Positions 15,094 to 16,724 of a DNA stretch of 16,724 nt are shown piece after piece. Origin of the DNA: an uncultured Armatimonadota bacterium. Its GTDB lineage: Bacteria > Armatimonadota > Armatimonadia > Armatimonadales > Armatimonadaceae. A program made the translations under genes and the position numbers. Below the pieces are notes generated by a model. That model was not told where the DNA came from. It made no database searches and worked only from the letters and a program-made list of their open reading frames with translations. Every line of letters begins with the position of its first letter. The first letter of the stretch is position 1. The DNA lies in NCBI GenBank assembly GCA_903881535.1, contig CAIRTT010000610.1, positions 1 to 16,724 on the forward strand, given 5' to 3'.

Positions 15094-15127
15094 AGAGGGG
15101 ATATCGCAAGGTCATCCCCTCTTTTTT
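15094..15127 (+). terminator. Rho-independent terminator after the symporter gene
   Basis: AGAGGGGAT (15094-15102) pairs perfectly with ATCCCCTCT (15114-15122) over nine bases with an 11-base loop, followed by a run of six T (15122-15127). It should end the propeller-symporter transcript, although the next gene starts only 18 bases later, so partial read-through is possible. Confidence 0.9.
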
Positions 15128-15145
15128 ATGAGGTAATTTCTTTAC

Positions 15146-16228
15146 ATGTCTGAACCCGTATCACAAGAGCGAATCGATGCCGCCAAGGCACAGCTTGACA
15201 ACCACCTCGTCGATGTCATCAACTGGCACTTCTCACCCGAAACCGGGAGTCCATTCTGGTTGGAGTGGGCGCAAAATGCTGGCTGGGACCCACGTGAAGA
15301 AATCAAGTCTGCCGATGATTTGACAAAATTCCCGCATTTTCAGGATGAATGGCTCCGTGATGAGCAAAATGAGCGCTGGGTGCCAAAGCCTTGGACGGGA
15401 CGCCCATTTGTTGTGTTCGAAACGGGTGGAACGACCGGGATGCCAAAGCAGCGCATCGGCTGGGATGACCACAAGTTCGACTATGAAGAGTTCAGCGACA
15501 ACCTCGATGATGAGTTCTTCCCAAAAGGTGGAAACTGGCTGATGCTTGGTCCAACGGGACCCCGTCGTCTACGACTTGCCATTGAGCACCTCGCAAATCA
15601 TCGTGGAGGCTCTTGCTACCATGTCGATCTAGATCCACGCTATGTAAAGCGTTTGATTGCAGACAAAGACTATGAAGCAGCCAAGAAGTACAAGCGCCAC
15701 TGTGTTGAGCAGGCAGCCGTCATTCTCAAGCACCGTAAAATCTCTTGTCTCTTCACCACTCCGCTGTTGCTGGAAGCTCTCGATGAGCTGATCAACGTCC
15801 CTGATGCAGGTATCAAGGGTGTCTTCTGTGGTGGTACATCGATGACCCCGCAAACGGTCCGATTCTCCGTCGAGGAAGTGCTTGATAACCGCGCCCAATT
15901 CGTTCCTACCTATGGGAATACCCTCATGGGACTTGCCTGCTCACGACCTGTCAGTGCGGCTGATAAATACTCCATCACGTACCACGCACCGCAACCACGT
16001 GCTGTCCTACGTGTCGTAAATCCTGATAAGACCGAAGAGACCGTTCCATATGGCGAATGGGGACGTGTTGAGCTCACCACACTCACAAAAGAATTCTTCA
16101 TGCCACGCTTCCTTGAGCGAGATGAAGCCATCCGCCGCGAGCCATTTGGCCGCTTTGCATGGGATGGCGTTGCAGAAGTACGTCCCTTTGGCGCACTGAG
16201 CTCTACGACCATCGAAGGCGTTTACTAA
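15146..16228 (+). CDS. ANL-superfamily adenylating enzyme, PaaK/LuxE-like, lacking lid domain
   Basis: A 360-residue cytoplasmic protein of the adenylate-forming (ANL) superfamily, nearest in style to phenylacetate-CoA ligase (PaaK) and acyl-protein synthetase LuxE. These activate a carboxylic acid with ATP to an acyl-adenylate. The phosphate-binding loop is ETGGTTGMPKQ (92-102). CGGTSMT (228-234) and YGNTLMG (256-262) match the adenine/substrate motifs. GEWGRVELTT (303-312) and MPRFLERDEA (319-328) resemble the GxxGxxxxT and PxxRYxxxD segments. The chain ends just after DGVAEVRPFG (340-349), so the ~100-residue C-terminal lid with the catalytic lysine of PaaK is absent, as in LuxE-length proteins. 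Its start follows GAGGT at 15130-15134. It lies after the symporter terminator and abuts a fifth propeller gene with no gap. Substrate and acceptor are unknown, and an acyl reductase partner may lie beyond the window. Confidence 0.72.
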   Translation: MSEPVSQERIDAAKAQLDNHLVDVINWHFSPETGSPFWLEWAQNAGWDPREEIKSADDLTKFPHFQDEWLRDEQNERWVPKPWTGRPFVVFETGGTTGMPKQRIGWDDHKFDYEEFSDNLDDEFFPKGGNWLMLGPTGPRRLRLAIEHLANHRGGSCYHVDLDPRYVKRLIADKDYEAAKKYKRHCVEQAAVILKHRKISCLFTTPLLLEALDELINVPDAGIKGVFCGGTSMTPQTVRFSVEEVLDNRAQFVPTYGNTLMGLACSRPVSAADKYSITYHAPQPRAVLRVVNPDKTEETVPYGEWGRVELTTLTKEFFMPRFLERDEAIRREPFGRFAWDGVAEVRPFGALSSTTIEGVY

Positions 16229-16724
16229 ATGTTGCAAAAGGTAGCCCCTTGGAATCGACTCCGTGGACCCGGTGGCGATGGGGATGCCTCATCGGTCCGC
16301 CCACCGGACTTGAAGTCGGTCAAGTGGTCGCTCCCCCTTCCGGGGAGCGGCCATGCCAGCATCGTGGAACAAGGTGGTCGCTGGTTTACCTGCACAGCAG
16401 ATGCAACATCGGGGCTGCACCTCGTCCACTGCATCAACCCGGGAACCAAGGCCATCGAATGGACTGTTAAATCACCATTCTCGCAGTATCACCGCCATGA
16501 GTTCAATACCTTTGCGAGCACAACACCGGTTGTATGTGCCAAAGGTGGTGTGGCAATCGCTCCATCCGGCACAAGCGAGCTCCAAATCTTTGGATTCACC
16601 CTCACGGGTAAAAAAACCTGGTCAATGGAGCTGGGTAAGTTTCCAACGCAACATGGTCATGGAGCCTCTCCAACCATCGTCGGAACAACCGCAATCGTGG
16701 CAGCCGAACCAGACTTTGCGATGG
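16229..16724 (+). CDS. PQQ-like beta-propeller protein 5, no signal peptide (3' truncated by window edge)
   Basis: An open frame of 165 residues runs from an ATG at 16229, directly after the TAA of the adenylating-enzyme gene, to the end of the window without a stop. GAAGG at 16214-16218, ten bases upstream, is the likely ribosome-binding site. Residues 8-20 (WNRLRGPGGDGDA) match the WPxFRGPxGxG opening of the other propellers. INPGTKAIEW (69-78), FTLTGKKTW (123-131) and GHGASPTIVGTTAIVA (143-158) are blade-like strands. FNTFASTTPVV (92-102) resembles propellers common in Planctomycetes-like bacteria. There is no hydrophobic leader, so it is predicted cytoplasmic, like propeller 2. The zero-base gap suggests coupling with the adenylating enzyme. 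Most of the protein lies outside the window, so its full architecture is unknown. Confidence 0.82.
   Translation, partial: MLQKVAPWNRLRGPGGDGDASSVRPPDLKSVKWSLPLPGSGHASIVEQGGRWFTCTADATSGLHLVHCINPGTKAIEWTVKSPFSQYHRHEFNTFASTTPVVCAKGGVAIAPSGTSELQIFGFTLTGKKTWSMELGKFPTQHGHGASPTIVGTTAIVAAEPDFAM

Noticed and set aside
1..16724. CRISPR array, insertion sequence or prophage
   Set aside because: No regularly spaced repeats, terminal inverted repeats, transposase, integrase or phage structural genes are visible on either strand.

Overview
The window looks like a chromosomal segment from a free-living bacterium, most likely Armatimonadota (Fimbriimonadia-like), with Planctomycetes/Verrucomicrobia-like bacteria as the alternative. 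The main clue is the prepilin N-terminus (FTLIE, then a hydrophobic stretch running into LFPVFAQAREKARQ) followed by an H-X9-DG motif, a combination I associate with Armatimonadota. DUF1501, a Gfo/Idh/MocA oxidoreductase with an exported-type leader, several PQQ-like beta-propellers, a DUF3311/SSS symporter pair and a eukaryotic-type (GSII) glutamine synthetase fit the same group of phyla. The lineage call is inference from protein style. No rRNA, tRNA, transposase, integrase or CRISPR array is visible.

Left part (1-3662). A DUF1501 protein, cut by the left edge, reads rightward. It converges on a leftward two-gene operon: an exported beta-propeller protein (3662-2679), whose stop overlaps the start of a Gfo/Idh/MocA-family oxidoreductase (2679-1369) in a TGATG. 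A hairpin lies between the converging stop codons. The propeller gene is divergent from a rightward secreted cyclophilin.

Middle part (3768-6571). Three single-gene units: an exported cyclophilin-type peptidyl-prolyl isomerase with a strong terminator; a type II glutamine synthetase whose real start is 4653, also with a strong terminator; and a prepilin-like protein followed by a hairpin without a good U-tract.

Right part (6648-16724). A tightly packed rightward cluster holds four PQQ-like (BamB-like) beta-propeller genes, then a small DUF3311 membrane protein and a sodium:solute symporter with an unusual ~100-residue Gly/Pro/Ala-rich insertion. Gaps are short (15, 10 and 3 nt) or are ATGA overlaps. 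A rho-independent terminator follows the symporter. Next come an ANL-superfamily adenylating enzyme (PaaK/LuxE-like, lacking the usual C-terminal lid) and, immediately after it, a fifth propeller gene that runs off the right edge. Propellers 1, 3 and 4 carry likely export signals; 2 and 5 have none. The natural reading is an uptake and activation module for an organic acid: Na+-coupled import by SSS/DUF3311, carboxylate adenylation by the ANL protein, and a set of propeller proteins that bind ligand or scaffold a complex at the envelope. The substrate and the propeller roles cannot be read from the sequence. This cluster is the best candidate in the window for an undescribed system.

No stretch longer than 300 bases lacks a gene. 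The larger gaps are 4449-4652 (a terminator, then a glutamine synthetase leader with small hairpins), 5688-5866 (a terminator, then no convincing promoter) and 3663-3767 (a divergent promoter region).
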